From HLUCCA09 sp965277275 (GTDB taxonomy: Bacteria; Pseudomonadota; Alphaproteobacteria; Rhodobacterales; Rhodobacteraceae): DNA of 64,000 nt. The position numbers and the translations under genes are program-made. This document shows, one piece after another, positions 46,162-54,687 of the stretch. Numbering within the stretch: the first letter of the stretch is position 1; the number at the start of each line of letters is the position of its first letter. The notes below the pieces were generated by a model that saw only the letters and a list, made by a program, of their open reading frames with translations, did not search any database and was not told the DNA's origin. Location of the stretch: the NCBI GenBank assembly GCA_965277275.1, contig CBDICG010000001.1, positions 496,001-560,000 on the forward strand, in the 5' to 3' direction.

Positions 46162-47373
46162 CTAGGCCGCCGCGCCACGTCGCGCCATCGCCAGCCACAG
46201 ATGCACCGCCGCGCCTGCTGCAAGCGCCACCACGAGCGGTCCGATCAGCCCGACCAATCCGGCCACCGCGAGACCTGCCGCCAAGACCGGCACGCCCAGC
46301 GTGTTGCCGAGATTGCCCATCTGCGCGAGCCCCCCATTTGCGAGCGCCCGGTCCGCCGGTGCAGCGTTCAACTCCGGCACAGCGGCAAAACTGGCCCCCT
46401 GAACAAGGCCAAGGGCCGCGGCCGTCACCAGACAGATGAGCGGGCTGCCCGGCCAAACGAGCAACGCCGCAGCGCTCACCGCAGAAGCCACAAAGCCGAT
46501 CTGCACCACGGTGACGGCTGGCATCACGCTCAACAGCGCCACACCGATTACCATCGAGGAGGCGATCGAGACGAGTGGCATGGCCGTCAAGGTCGCCATC
46601 CGGGCGGCCTCGGGGATGTAGGGCGGGATCAACGTCAGCAGGCTGACGAACGAGAACGTGTAGAAGAGCCAGCCCCAAGCCGGCGCCCCCAGCGTCGGCG
46701 ACGTGTAGAGGCGGGCCGATTGCACCCAGAGCACGGACAGATCAAGCGGCCGAGCTTGCCCGTCTCCGACCGTGTCCGCGGGCAAGAGCACGCCGAGAAC
46801 CAGCGCAAAGACACACATCCACACGCCGTGCGCTGCAAAGAGCGCACCCACACCATGGGCTTCGGCCAGCGGTATCCCGAGCGCCGCTACAAGCGCGAAC
46901 GCCACGCCGAAGAACGTACCCCAAAGGGTCAGCGCGAAGCCGCGATGGCGCGGCGCTGCCACCTGCGCAATGAGCGTCGGGGCTGCAACGACAAGAGCCA
47001 CGTGGAAGAGCCCCTCCATGATCCGCAAGCCCAGAAAGGCCCAGAGCGGAGGACCAAGCGCCTGTAGAACGGAGAGCAAAGCCCCTCCAGCAAGGCCCAC
47101 AACCATCGCTCTCTTCAGACCGACCCGGGCCACCACGACCCCGGCGACCACCCCAAGCAGCACCCCCGCCACACCGACGAGCGACACCGCCCACCCCAGC
47201 GCCGCACCCCCGCCGGGGTAGAGCGTCGGGAGCATGTCATAAACGACAGCCACCTTGCCGTATTGCGCCGCAGCGCCGAGGCCCGCGAGCCAAAGGACAA
47301 CGATGACTACAACGTTCGACCGCTCGGGTGCGCTTTCCTCCTGCCCTGCCTTTCGATCGGGTGCCCTACCCAT
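46162..47373 (-). CDS. MFS transporter
   Basis: Inner-membrane secondary transporter of the major facilitator superfamily, 403 aa with about 12 hydrophobic segments. The ARVGLKRAMVVG loop between segments 2 and 3 fits the MFS motif A (GxxxDRxGRR), here less conserved. The substrate is unknown. The ATG at 47373 has GGAG six bases upstream; a TTG four codons earlier is also open. It lies downstream of lpdA on the minus strand, beyond a hairpin, and upstream of the uvrA control region. Confidence 0.85.
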   Translation of the reverse strand: MGRAPDRKAGQEESAPERSNVVVIVVLWLAGLGAAAQYGKVAVVYDMLPTLYPGGGAALGWAVSLVGVAGVLLGVVAGVVVARVGLKRAMVVGLAGGALLSVLQALGPPLWAFLGLRIMEGLFHVALVVAAPTLIAQVAAPRHRGFALTLWGTFFGVAFALVAALGIPLAEAHGVGALFAAHGVWMCVFALVLGVLLPADTVGDGQARPLDLSVLWVQSARLYTSPTLGAPAWGWLFYTFSFVSLLTLIPPYIPEAARMATLTAMPLVSIASSMVIGVALLSVMPAVTVVQIGFVASAVSAAALLVWPGSPLICLVTAAALGLVQGASFAAVPELNAAPADRALANGGLAQMGNLGNTLGVPVLAAGLAVAGLVGLIGPLVVALAAGAAVHLWLAMARRGAAA

Positions 47374-47429
47374 CCCATGCTCCAACCATGCTCACACAGG
47401 ATGCCGCCAGAGAAAGCCCGACAGGCAAA

Positions 47430-47451
47430 CGGGGCGCACAGTCACGCCCCG
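47430..47451 (-). terminator. Hairpin after lpdA
   Basis: CGGGGCG and CGCCCCG pair around an 8-base loop on the minus strand, 20 bp beyond the lpdA stop, followed by TTTG only. It is a moderate terminator candidate. Confidence 0.5.
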
Positions 47452-47470
47452 CCGATGCACAATACGGCCG

Positions 47471-48868
47471 TCAGACGTGAATGACGCGGTCGTACGCGTC
47501 GAGGACCGACTCATGCATCATCTCGGAAAGCGTCGGATGCGGGAAGACGGTCTCCATCAGGTCCTGCTCCGTCGTCTCCAGCTTCTGGCCAACGACATAG
47601 CCCTGAATGAGCTCCGTCACCTCCGCGCCGATCATGTGCGCGCCCAGCAGCTCCCCCGTCTTGGCATCGAACACCGTCTTGATCATGCCCTCCGGCTCGC
47701 CGAGGGCCAACGCCTTGCCGTTGCCGATGAACGGGAAGCGCCCGACGCGCACGTCGTAGCCAGCTTCCTTGGCCTTGGCCTCCGTCAGGCCGACCGAGGC
47801 GACCTGCGGATGGCAATAGGTACAGCCCGCGATCTGATGAGGCGCCACCGGATGCGCGGAATTGCTTCCCGCGATCAGCTCGGCCACCATGACGCCCTCG
47901 TGGCTCGCCTTGTGCGCCAGCCACGGACCGTTCGTTGCATCGCCGATCACGTAGAGGCCGTCGACGCCCGAGCGGCAGTAGTCGTCGGTCACCACGAAGG
48001 ACCGGTCGAGTTTCGCGCCGAGCTTCTCAAGCCCGAGCCCCTCGGTGTTGGCCACGATCCCCACTGCCGAAATGACGGTGTCGAATTCCTGCGGCTCAAC
48101 CTTGCCGCCCACCTCGATGTGGGCCGTCACCTTGCCCTTGCCCCGGTCGAGCGACTTCACCATCCCCTTTTCGATGATCGTCATGCCCTGCTTGACGAAG
48201 CTCTTCTTGGCGAAAGCCGAGATCTCGGCATCCTCGACAGGCAGGATGCGATCCTGCACCTCGACGACGGTCGTATCGACGCCGAGCGTGTTGTAGAAAC
48301 TGGCAAATTCAATGCCGATCGCTCCCGAACCGATCACGAGGAGCTTCTTGGGCATCCGCGGCGGCACAAGCGCGTGCTTGTAGGTCCAGACAAGATCACC
48401 GTCCGCCTCAAGCCCGGGCAGCTCTCGCGCCCTTGCGCCGGTCGCCAGAACGATGCCCTTGGCCGAAAGCTCCTGCACCCCCTTGTCGGTCTTGACCGAA
48501 ACCTTGCCCTTGGCCGGCAGCGTCGCCTCGCCCAGGATCGCCGTCACCTTGTTCTTTTTCAGAAGGTGCTGGACACCGGCATTCAGCTGTTTGGCGATCC
48601 CGCGCGACCGCTTCACCACCGCCTCGATGTCGTACCCGATCTTCTCCGCGCTCAGGCCAAACTCCTTGGCGCGCTCCATCAGATGGTACACTTCCGCAGA
48701 CCGCAGCATGCTCTTCGTTGGGATGCAGCCCCAGTTGAGGCAGATCCCGCCAAAGTGCTCCCGCTCGATGCACGCCACCTTCAGACCCAGCTGCGCGCCG
48801 CGGATCGCCGCGACGTACCCACCCGGTCCGGCTCCGATCACGATCATGTCGTACTGCGTTTCGGCCAA
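47471..48868 (-). CDS. lpdA: Dihydrolipoyl dehydrogenase
   Basis: E3 flavoprotein that reoxidises lipoyl groups of 2-oxoacid dehydrogenases with NAD. The product is 465 aa from the chosen TTG (MAETQYDMIVIGAGPGG), which has GGGAGAG six bases upstream; a GTG (48874) or TTG (48892) would add 2-8 residues. The FAD site is IGAGPGGYVAA, the redox disulfide is GGICLNWGCIPTKS, the NAD site VIGSGAIGIEFA, and the catalytic His-Glu pair is in FPHPTLSE. The other subunits of the complex are not nearby. Confidence 0.95.
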   Translation of the reverse strand: MAETQYDMIVIGAGPGGYVAAIRGAQLGLKVACIEREHFGGICLNWGCIPTKSMLRSAEVYHLMERAKEFGLSAEKIGYDIEAVVKRSRGIAKQLNAGVQHLLKKNKVTAILGEATLPAKGKVSVKTDKGVQELSAKGIVLATGARARELPGLEADGDLVWTYKHALVPPRMPKKLLVIGSGAIGIEFASFYNTLGVDTTVVEVQDRILPVEDAEISAFAKKSFVKQGMTIIEKGMVKSLDRGKGKVTAHIEVGGKVEPQEFDTVISAVGIVANTEGLGLEKLGAKLDRSFVVTDDYCRSGVDGLYVIGDATNGPWLAHKASHEGVMVAELIAGSNSAHPVAPHQIAGCTYCHPQVASVGLTEAKAKEAGYDVRVGRFPFIGNGKALALGEPEGMIKTVFDAKTGELLGAHMIGAEVTELIQGYVVGQKLETTEQDLMETVFPHPTLSEMMHESVLDAYDRVIHV

Positions 48869-49236
48869 TGCCACTCTCCCAATGCCCTGCAAGAACGCGC
48901 TCTCGCGCTATTCGTTCACCCTTAAACGATCCCGCGAGAAAGCCCAACCACCCGCCCCCGCGCTGAGTGGACGCGCCCCGAACCCGCCGCAAAGCCCGGT
49001 CTGGGCGGCACATCCTCACATCGCTCCCCGCCCCGGATCCTTCATGTAAGCGAGGACAACCGCACCGAGGAGCCACGATCCAAACGCTCAGGCGCGCACC
49101 ACACCAAAGCGTACTCGCGAAGGCGAAGCACACGGCATGCGTGCCCAACGGCGCGCTCTTCATCTTGGACGAAATACCTGCGGGGGGCCGCAGGCGGGGG
49201 CAGCCAGCCCCCTCCCCTGTCCCCGACCCGCGCGGC
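48869..49236. other. Gene-free stretch between lpdA and the DUF924 gene
   Basis: Apart from repeat copy 4 (49159-49194) this 368-bp gap shows no supported gene or RNA. It must contain the lpdA promoter, which I could not identify. Confidence 0.4.
49159..49194 (-). repeat. Hairpin plus TATTT-N4-CCAAGATGAA intergenic repeat, copy 4
   Basis: On the minus strand CCTGCGG-CCCC-CCGCAGG runs directly into TATTTCGTCCAAGATGAA. It lies 42 bp past the DUF924 stop, in the same direction, as copies 2 and 3 do for their genes. Confidence 0.75.
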
Positions 49237-49842
49237 TCAGGCCGCTTCGGTGCTCTGCAATTCCCGCACCACGCCACCATACCCGCCGGTATCGAGATAG
49301 ACCGTCTCCTGGCGGGTCGAAGTCCGCCCGAGGTCCGCATTGCGGTGCGGGAAGCGCCCGTATCGGCGGATGACTTCCCGATGCGCGCGGGCGTGAAGCA
49401 GGTTCGAAGCCCCGGACTCGGGCATGCGCGTCAGGATCAGCCGAAGCGCCCGCTCCTGATCCTCCAGCACCTCGGAATGCATCAGCGGCAAGTAGTAGAA
49501 CTGCCGCTCGGGTTCCGGCACCCGGACGTCCCAACCACGGAAAATCCCCCGAAGCGCCGCGGCACGAGCGAACCGGTCGGTCTCGAAAGACCGCGGGTCG
49601 CCGCGGAACATGTTGCGCGGAAACTGGTCCGTGAGAATGAGATAAGACAGAAGGCGCGCCGGACTGCAGGTCCAGTTGCTCAGCCCCCCCGCTGCAGCGA
49701 GCTCCCAACCGGGCAAGAACCGGGTCCGAATTTCGGCATCGACCGCGTCGTCCGCCTTGTACCAGCCGTCCGGGCCAATCTCGTCGACCCAGTACCGCGT
49801 GACGTCCGACGGTGTCAGTTCCGCAGATTCCTGCAGTTTCAC
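49237..49842 (-). CDS. DUF924 family protein
   Basis: Soluble 201-aa protein of the DUF924 family, all-helical. The hallmarks are ILTDQFPRNMFRG (about 69-81), FYYLPLMHSE and ARAHREVIRRYGRFPHRNADLGR near the C-terminus. The TPR-like fold suggests binding of a protein or small molecule, but the function is not known. The ATG at 49842 is well placed after GAGAGGAGGG-type bases. It is followed on its strand by repeat copy 4 and lpdA. Confidence 0.88.
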   Translation of the reverse strand: MKLQESAELTPSDVTRYWVDEIGPDGWYKADDAVDAEIRTRFLPGWELAAAGGLSNWTCSPARLLSYLILTDQFPRNMFRGDPRSFETDRFARAAALRGIFRGWDVRVPEPERQFYYLPLMHSEVLEDQERALRLILTRMPESGASNLLHARAHREVIRRYGRFPHRNADLGRTSTRQETVYLDTGGYGGVVRELQSTEAA

Positions 49843-50539
49843 GGCGTTACCCTCCTCTCGCGCAAATCACCTCCTCCGAGAGTGGTCTCGGCGCGACGAA
49901 GGTTAAAGACCCTTGCGCACCGCGCGCCGCCGCCGTCGGCAAAACCCCGCCGGTCGGTCCGTTCATTTGTTTCTAACTGTTTCGGCGCAGAAACACCGCG
50001 TGAGAGCGGCCCACGAAACAGCGCTCTCTTCTCGACGCAGGAACCATATGCGCTATTCTGTCGCAGGCACGGCATCCTCCGTCGGAAAGTGCCCGGGAAG
50101 CAAATGGGATAGGTCATTGATGAACAGGCTGAAACTTGCGCTCTTCGCCCTCGATCACACGATGCAATACGGGCTCTGGAAGGCTGGCGCCGATATGTGC
50201 GGCGGCAGCACGCGACGGCATCGCGCTGACGCGCATCGCAATCTTGCCGCTCAAGCCATCCACCATCTGCTCGACCGTCCCGGCACCGGCGCCCGCGAAA
50301 CCTGACATGCGGTGACGCAACGCTATGCCGCCAGTTTGATCAGTCGAACACGTGCAGCTTGCACGTCTGCGGGCCATGCCGCGCCGCACCCCATCGGCCA
50401 ACGGCACCGGGCTTTGCGCATCGTTCCTGCGCGCCCACACGTCTTTCGGTACGCGCCACCTTTCCCCCCGGAACGAACTGCCCTTTCCAATCGGTCCAGG
50501 CTGGTTCCGCTGACGAGCCGGCTTGTTGCCCGGATGGCA
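49843..50539. other. Stretch between the DUF924 gene and the sensor kinase gene
   Basis: Except for one possible small gene (50120-50305) nothing is supported in these 697 bp. The cell's promoter for the DUF924 gene lies here but was not identified. Confidence 0.35.
50120..50305 (+). CDS. Possible small protein, 61 aa
   Basis: The frame begins ATG AAC AGG and encodes 61 residues with strong C/G third positions. The N-terminal third is amphipathic (NRLKLALFALDHTMQYGLWKA); the rest is basic and His/Arg-rich. GATAGG lies six bases upstream, a weak ribosome site. No family is recognised. It may be spurious, since reading frames open easily in GC-rich DNA. Confidence 0.3.
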   Translation: MNRLKLALFALDHTMQYGLWKAGADMCGGSTRRHRADAHRNLAAQAIHHLLDRPGTGARET

Positions 50540-51874
50540 TCAGGCGGCGATCACAAGCTCTGCCTTGAGCCCTCCGAGCCGATCGCTTCGACCGAGAAAC
50601 AACCCGCCGCCGTGGCTCCGCGCCACATCGTGCGCGATCGAGAGGCCCAGCCCCACCCCCGACCCCATATCCTGATTGCGCGCCGCGTCGAGACGCGCGA
50701 AGGGCCGCAGCGCCTCCTCGTGACGCTCCGGATCGATCCCCGGGCCGTCATCCTCGACGACAAAGTGCACGGTTGTTGCCCTGCGTTCCACGCGCACAAG
50801 CGCCCGCCCCGCATAGCGCATCGCGTTGGCGATCAGGTTGCCCAGGGCCCGTTCGATGGATTGTACGCGCGCCTCGACGAGCATCTCCGCTCCCCCGTCC
50901 GGCGGGTCGAGGGTGACATCGCCGCCCGCCCGTCGCGCCTTTTCCACCGCGTGCTCGGCCAGCTCCACCGGGTCGGCGAGTTCCGGCTCGATCTCGGCCT
51001 CGCTGCGGGCGAACTGTAGGAACGCATCGATCAGGTCTTCCATTTCGACCACGTCGCGCGCCATGGCGCGTACCTCCTCGTCTTCGGGCATCATCGACAG
51101 CCCCAGACGGAGCCGCGTGAGGGGTGTGCGCAGATCGTGGCTGATGCCCGAGAGCATCATGGTGCGCTGTTCGATCTGCTGTTCGATACGCCGCCGCATA
51201 TCGAGAAACGCGCGGCCCGCGGCCCGCACTTCCTGCGCCCCTCGCGGGCGGTATTGCAGGACCCTCCCCTTGCCGAACGCCTCCGCCGCTTCCGCAAGCT
51301 GGGTCACCGGGCGAAGCTGGTTGCGCAGGTAGACAAAGGCCACCGCCGTCATAAGAAGCCCGAAGACGACCATGATGACGAGGAACTGATGCGGGTTCGA
51401 CGCCGCCACGAGCCGCCGCGAGAACTTCACTTCCATCGGGCCGAAATCGGTCTCCAGCTCGACAAAGACGTCGCCGCTGTCGCGTGCGAGGTCGACAGCG
51501 CGCAGCTCGGGCAGCTCTTCGCGCAATGTGGCAATGACCGTCACGCCCGACACGTCGTAGAAAAAGCGATTGGCTGTGCCCTCGGGCGAGGGCGTGGCGA
51601 GCGGCAGGACAATATCCAGATCCAGATCGCGACGCAGGTCGACCGTATTGGCAAAGGCACCGGCCCGCGTGCGCGCCTCCGCGACCTCACCGATCAGCAG
51701 CTCGAGGTCCTTGACAACGCCACGGGTCATCTGCCGCGTCACATCCTCGAAATGACGCTGGATGAAGACGATCGACACCACGATCTGCAGGGCCACGAGG
51801 GGCACCAGCATGATGAGCGCGGCGCGACCGTAAAGACCGCGCGGCATGGAGCGTTTGAGCCATCGGAGCAACAC
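50540..51874 (-). CDS. Membrane sensor histidine kinase (EnvZ-like)
   Basis: Inner-membrane kinase of 444 aa. Two membrane segments (about 18-39 and 164-183) enclose a 125-residue periplasmic sensor; a HAMP linker follows (about 184-236), then HisKA with phospho-acceptor H246 in SGISHDLRTPLTRLRLG, and HATPase with the N box NLIANAMRYAG and G boxes DDGPGID and GVGLGLSIAHDV. The domain order is that of EnvZ. No response regulator lies beside it in this window, which is unusual for this type. It is divergent from the metallo-hydrolase gene. The signal is unknown. Confidence 0.92.
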   Translation of the reverse strand: MLLRWLKRSMPRGLYGRAALIMLVPLVALQIVVSIVFIQRHFEDVTRQMTRGVVKDLELLIGEVAEARTRAGAFANTVDLRRDLDLDIVLPLATPSPEGTANRFFYDVSGVTVIATLREELPELRAVDLARDSGDVFVELETDFGPMEVKFSRRLVAASNPHQFLVIMVVFGLLMTAVAFVYLRNQLRPVTQLAEAAEAFGKGRVLQYRPRGAQEVRAAGRAFLDMRRRIEQQIEQRTMMLSGISHDLRTPLTRLRLGLSMMPEDEEVRAMARDVVEMEDLIDAFLQFARSEAEIEPELADPVELAEHAVEKARRAGGDVTLDPPDGGAEMLVEARVQSIERALGNLIANAMRYAGRALVRVERRATTVHFVVEDDGPGIDPERHEEALRPFARLDAARNQDMGSGVGLGLSIAHDVARSHGGGLFLGRSDRLGGLKAELVIAA

Positions 51875-51927
51875 GCGCTACATCTAGCCGCGCAATGGCG
51901 GCGGCGGAACGGGGAAATCACACGACC

Positions 51928-52881
51928 ATGACAAATGACCCCGAAGCCGCCACCGGACCGCAGCAGATCGCGCAGGACCTTCGGCTGGTCCGGGCCCCGA
52001 ACCCGTCTCCCATGACCCACAGTGGGACGAACACGTGGATCGTTGGCACGGGAGAAGTGGCGGTGATCGACCCCGGGCCCGACGACGCGCGACACTTGTC
52101 GGCGATCCTGGCGGCCCTGTCTCCCGGCGAGGCGATCCGCGCGATCCTTGTCACCCATGCGCATCGCGACCACTCTCCCCTCGCAGCGGCGCTCTCGCAG
52201 CACACGGGAGCGCCCGTTTCCGCCGCTGGCAACATGGCCGGCCGCAGGCGTCCGATCATGGCCGCGCTCGCAACGTCTGGCCTTGTCGGCGGAGGGGAAG
52301 GCGTGGATGCCGCGTTCGCGCCGGATCACGTGCTCGAAGACGGAGCCGTCGTGACCGGTCCGGGCTGGCAGCTCGAGGTGATCGCTACCCCCGGGCACAC
52401 CGCGGATCATCTCGCCTTTGCCTGGGGAGCGGCGGTGTTCACCGGCGATCACGTGATGGGCTGGGCATCGTCGCTCGTGTCACCCCCAGATGGCGATCTG
52501 GTGACTTTCATGAATTCCTGTGCGCGTCTGAAAGCGCGATCCGATCAGATCTACTATCCCGGGCATGGTGCGCCCGTGGGCAATCCGCAAGACCGTCTTG
52601 GCTGGCTCATCGAGCATCGCAAAGAACGAACCCGGCAGATTCTCGCGACCCTCGCCGCGGGACCCGAGACCGCGGCTGGCCTGACACGCAAGATCTACAC
52701 CGATGTGCCGCCGGGTCTGCTCAAGGCGGCGGAACGCAACGTTCTGGCCCATCTGGTCGCCCTGAGCGAAGACATGTGCGTAGCGCCCGAAGGCCCCCTC
52801 TCCGCGACTGCAAGGTTCGAGCTGTCCGACGCCGAGAATTCGCGCGGACCCTCTGGACGCCCCGAAACACCCTTGCTATAG
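51928..52881 (+). CDS. MBL-fold metallo-hydrolase
   Basis: Metallo-beta-lactamase fold hydrolase of 317 aa. The metal-binding motif is LVTHAHRDHSPLAAAL (HxHxDH), with further ligands in PGHTADH, FTGDHVMGW and PGHGAPV. The C-terminal part (about 235-290) is a winged-helix-like region found in LACTB2-type relatives. In that family the activity is often on RNA or thioesters; the substrate here is unknown. The ATG at 51928 has GGGGAAA upstream; an in-frame ATG at 51895 is possible. The tRNA-Asn gene follows 10 bp after the stop. Confidence 0.85.
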   Translation: MTNDPEAATGPQQIAQDLRLVRAPNPSPMTHSGTNTWIVGTGEVAVIDPGPDDARHLSAILAALSPGEAIRAILVTHAHRDHSPLAAALSQHTGAPVSAAGNMAGRRRPIMAALATSGLVGGGEGVDAAFAPDHVLEDGAVVTGPGWQLEVIATPGHTADHLAFAWGAAVFTGDHVMGWASSLVSPPDGDLVTFMNSCARLKARSDQIYYPGHGAPVGNPQDRLGWLIEHRKERTRQILATLAAGPETAAGLTRKIYTDVPPGLLKAAERNVLAHLVALSEDMCVAPEGPLSATARFELSDAENSRGPSGRPETPLL

Positions 52882-52891
52882 GCAACTCAGT

Positions 52892-52966
52892 TCCGGCGTA
52901 GCTCAGCGGTAGAGCAGTTGACTGTTAATCAATTGGTCGTAGGTTCGATCCCTACCGCCGGAGCCA
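52892..52966 (+). tRNA. tRNA-Asn(GTT)
   Basis: A 75-nt cloverleaf: acceptor stem TCCGGCG/CGCCGGA, D arm GCTCAGCGGTAGAGC, anticodon loop CTGTTAA with GTT, T arm GTAGG-TTCGATC-CCTAC, discriminator G and encoded CCA. All stems are perfect. A terminator follows. An IS lies 193 bp beyond the 3' end. Confidence 0.97.
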
Positions 52967-52977
52967 AAGATTTCAAG

Positions 52978-53007
52978 GACTTAGCGCTCGCTCGCTAGGT
53001 CTTTTTT
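52978..53007 (+). terminator. Rho-independent terminator of tRNA-Asn
   Basis: GACTTAGCG and CGCTAGGTC pair (one G-T pair) around a 6-base loop, followed by six T. Confidence 0.88.
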
Positions 53008-53158
53008 CGTTTCGAGCACAGAATAAGTACAGAAACCATTGTCCAGATCGCAACCAAGTCGCGCCCACGTCACCCCATACGGCACACAACACGCGTGCGG
53101 TGAACGCAAAGTCCGGTAAGGGTAACAAGTTGAAGCCTACTGCGTAGATCCCGAAGAC

Positions 53159-53246
53159 TGAGCTACTCCCCATCCCTTGAACAGTTTCCAGGATAATTTA
53201 AGCTACTCTCTGCCTCTGCCGGACGGTTTCGATCTGGTTGAAGTAG
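53159..53246 (-). mobile_element. Inverted remnant of an IS3-family right end
   Basis: These 88 bp match, with about ten differences, the reverse complement of the right end of the adjacent IS (54422-54510). They include the terminal repeat TGAGCTACTCCCC... and, read on the minus strand, the last codons of an orfB (YFNQIETVRQRQRVA, then stop). The intact element starts directly at the next base. It is a scar of a second, oppositely oriented element. Confidence 0.85.
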
Positions 53247-53327
53247 TGAGCCACCCCCCGAAAATCGGACAGTGACGGAAGCTACGATCTGACTTCTGCT
53301 GGTCTCCAAGAACGAGGAGATCAGAAC

Positions 53328-53621
53328 GTGTCGAAACGCAGGAACCATGACGCTGGCTTCAAGGTTCGGGTGGCGCTGGAAGCCGTGAAGGGCGAGCGCA
53401 CCGCGTTTGAGCTGGCCGCGGAATACGGCGTGCATCCGACGATGATCCACCAGTGGAAGAAGGCGCTGCTCGAGGGGGCATCGGACAACGTCGAATGCGG
53501 CGGGAAGAAGAAGGCTGAGGTCGACGAGGAGACGGTGCGGTCGCTGCACACCAAAACCGGAGAGCTGGCCGTCGCCAACGATTTTTTGTCACGAAAGCTC
53601 AAGCCCTGTACCGGCAAGTGA
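53328..53621 (+). CDS. IS3-family transposase OrfA
   Basis: DNA-binding subunit of an IS3-type transposase, 97 aa. It has an N-terminal helix-turn-helix (SKRRNHDAGFKVRVALEAVKG ... ELAAEYGVHPTMIHQWKKALL) and a C-terminal leucine-zipper region (VRSLHTKTGELAVANDFLSRKL). Its end overlaps the orfB frame at 53618, as required for programmed frameshifting to OrfAB. The frame is intact. Confidence 0.92.
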   Translation: MSKRRNHDAGFKVRVALEAVKGERTAFELAAEYGVHPTMIHQWKKALLEGASDNVECGGKKKAEVDEETVRSLHTKTGELAVANDFLSRKLKPCTGK

Positions 53622-54471
53622 GGCGGAAGATGATCGAACGCTCCCACCCCACGCTGTCGATCGGGGCGCAATGCTGCCTGCTGTCGATCTCGCGGTCGTC
53701 GTTCTACTACGCGCCGCAGAGTGAGACCGAGGTGAACCTGGCGCTGATGCAACTGATCGACCGGCCATTCCTGGAAACCCCGTTCTACGGCGTCCAGCAA
53801 ATGGCCTGGCACCTGCGGAACGAAGGGGACCCGGTAAATGTGAAACGCATCCGGCGGCTGATGCGACTCATGCGCCTGACGCCGATCTACCAGAAGCCCA
53901 ACACCAGCAAGCCCGCGAAGGGGCACAAGACCTGCCCCTACCTGCTGGGTGGGCGGCGGGTCGATCGGCCCAACCAGGTCTGGTGCGCCGACATCACCTA
54001 TCTGCCGATGCGGCGGGGCTTCCTCTACCTGGCCGCAGTCATGGACTGGTTCACCCGCAAGGTCCTGGCCTGGGCCTCTCGAACACGCTGGAGGCGGACT
54101 TCTGCGTTGAGGCCCTGAACGAGGCGGTCCACAGCTTTGGCCCGCCCGAGATCATGAATACCGATCAGGGCTCGCAGTCTACGTCCTTCGCCTGGACTGA
54201 CCGACTGAAACGGATCGGCACCCGGATCTCGATGGACGGCAAGGGCCGGTGTCTCGACAACATCTTCATCGAACGCCTCTGGCGGTCCTTGAAGTATGAG
54301 GGCGTCCACCGGCACGCTTGGGAGACCGGTTCGCAGGCCAGGGCCGGGGTGGGCCGGTGGATCACCTTCTACAACCACCAGCGGCCCCACGCCGCCCATG
54401 CCAGACAGCCGCCCGCCGTGGTCTACTTCAACCAGATCGAAACCGACCGGCAAAGGCAGAGAGCAGCCTAA
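53618..54471 (+). pseudogene. IS3-family transposase OrfB, frameshifted
   Basis: Catalytic (integrase-type) subunit. The first part (53618 to about 54073) contains the HTH_21 region and the first catalytic aspartate in WCADITYLPM; the second part in another frame (about 54074-54471) has the second aspartate in MNTDQGSQ and the glutamate in DNIFIERLWRSLKYE. Relative to the expected W-R-L-S-N-T-L, one base is missing just after the TGG at 54071-54073, so the reading frame breaks between the catalytic residues. This is either a true mutation or a sequencing error. Confidence 0.88.
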
Positions 54472-54687
54472 ATCACCCCGGAAACTGTCCAAGGGATGGG
54501 GAGTAGCTTAGTTTGCTATGCCGGCCATCGGTCTGGGCAAACGCGCGTAGCGTAGTGCTCTCACGCTCCTTTCTGTCCGACACGCTTTTCTTGCGGGCTC
54601 GGATTCCCGCAGATGGGTGCGGCCTGGCAACGCCGTGGTCGTATCGCGAGAGCGTAAGCGCAGGATTCCGGCGGGCAGGTCAGCCCA

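Larger units (their letters stand above)
53247..54510 (+). mobile_element. IS3-family insertion sequence
   Basis: A 1,264-bp element with imperfect terminal repeats: TGAGCCACCCCCC...TCGGACAG at the left and, reversed at the right, TAAGCTACTCCCC...TTGGACAG. It carries overlapping orfA and orfB in the IS3 style. orfB has a one-base deletion, so no full-length transposase can be made without a compensating frameshift. No matching target-site duplication was found at its ends. Confidence 0.88.

Noticed and set aside
47255..48925. 556-residue antisense frame over lpdA
   Set aside because: Shadow frame; the minus strand encodes an intact flavoprotein with all catalytic motifs.
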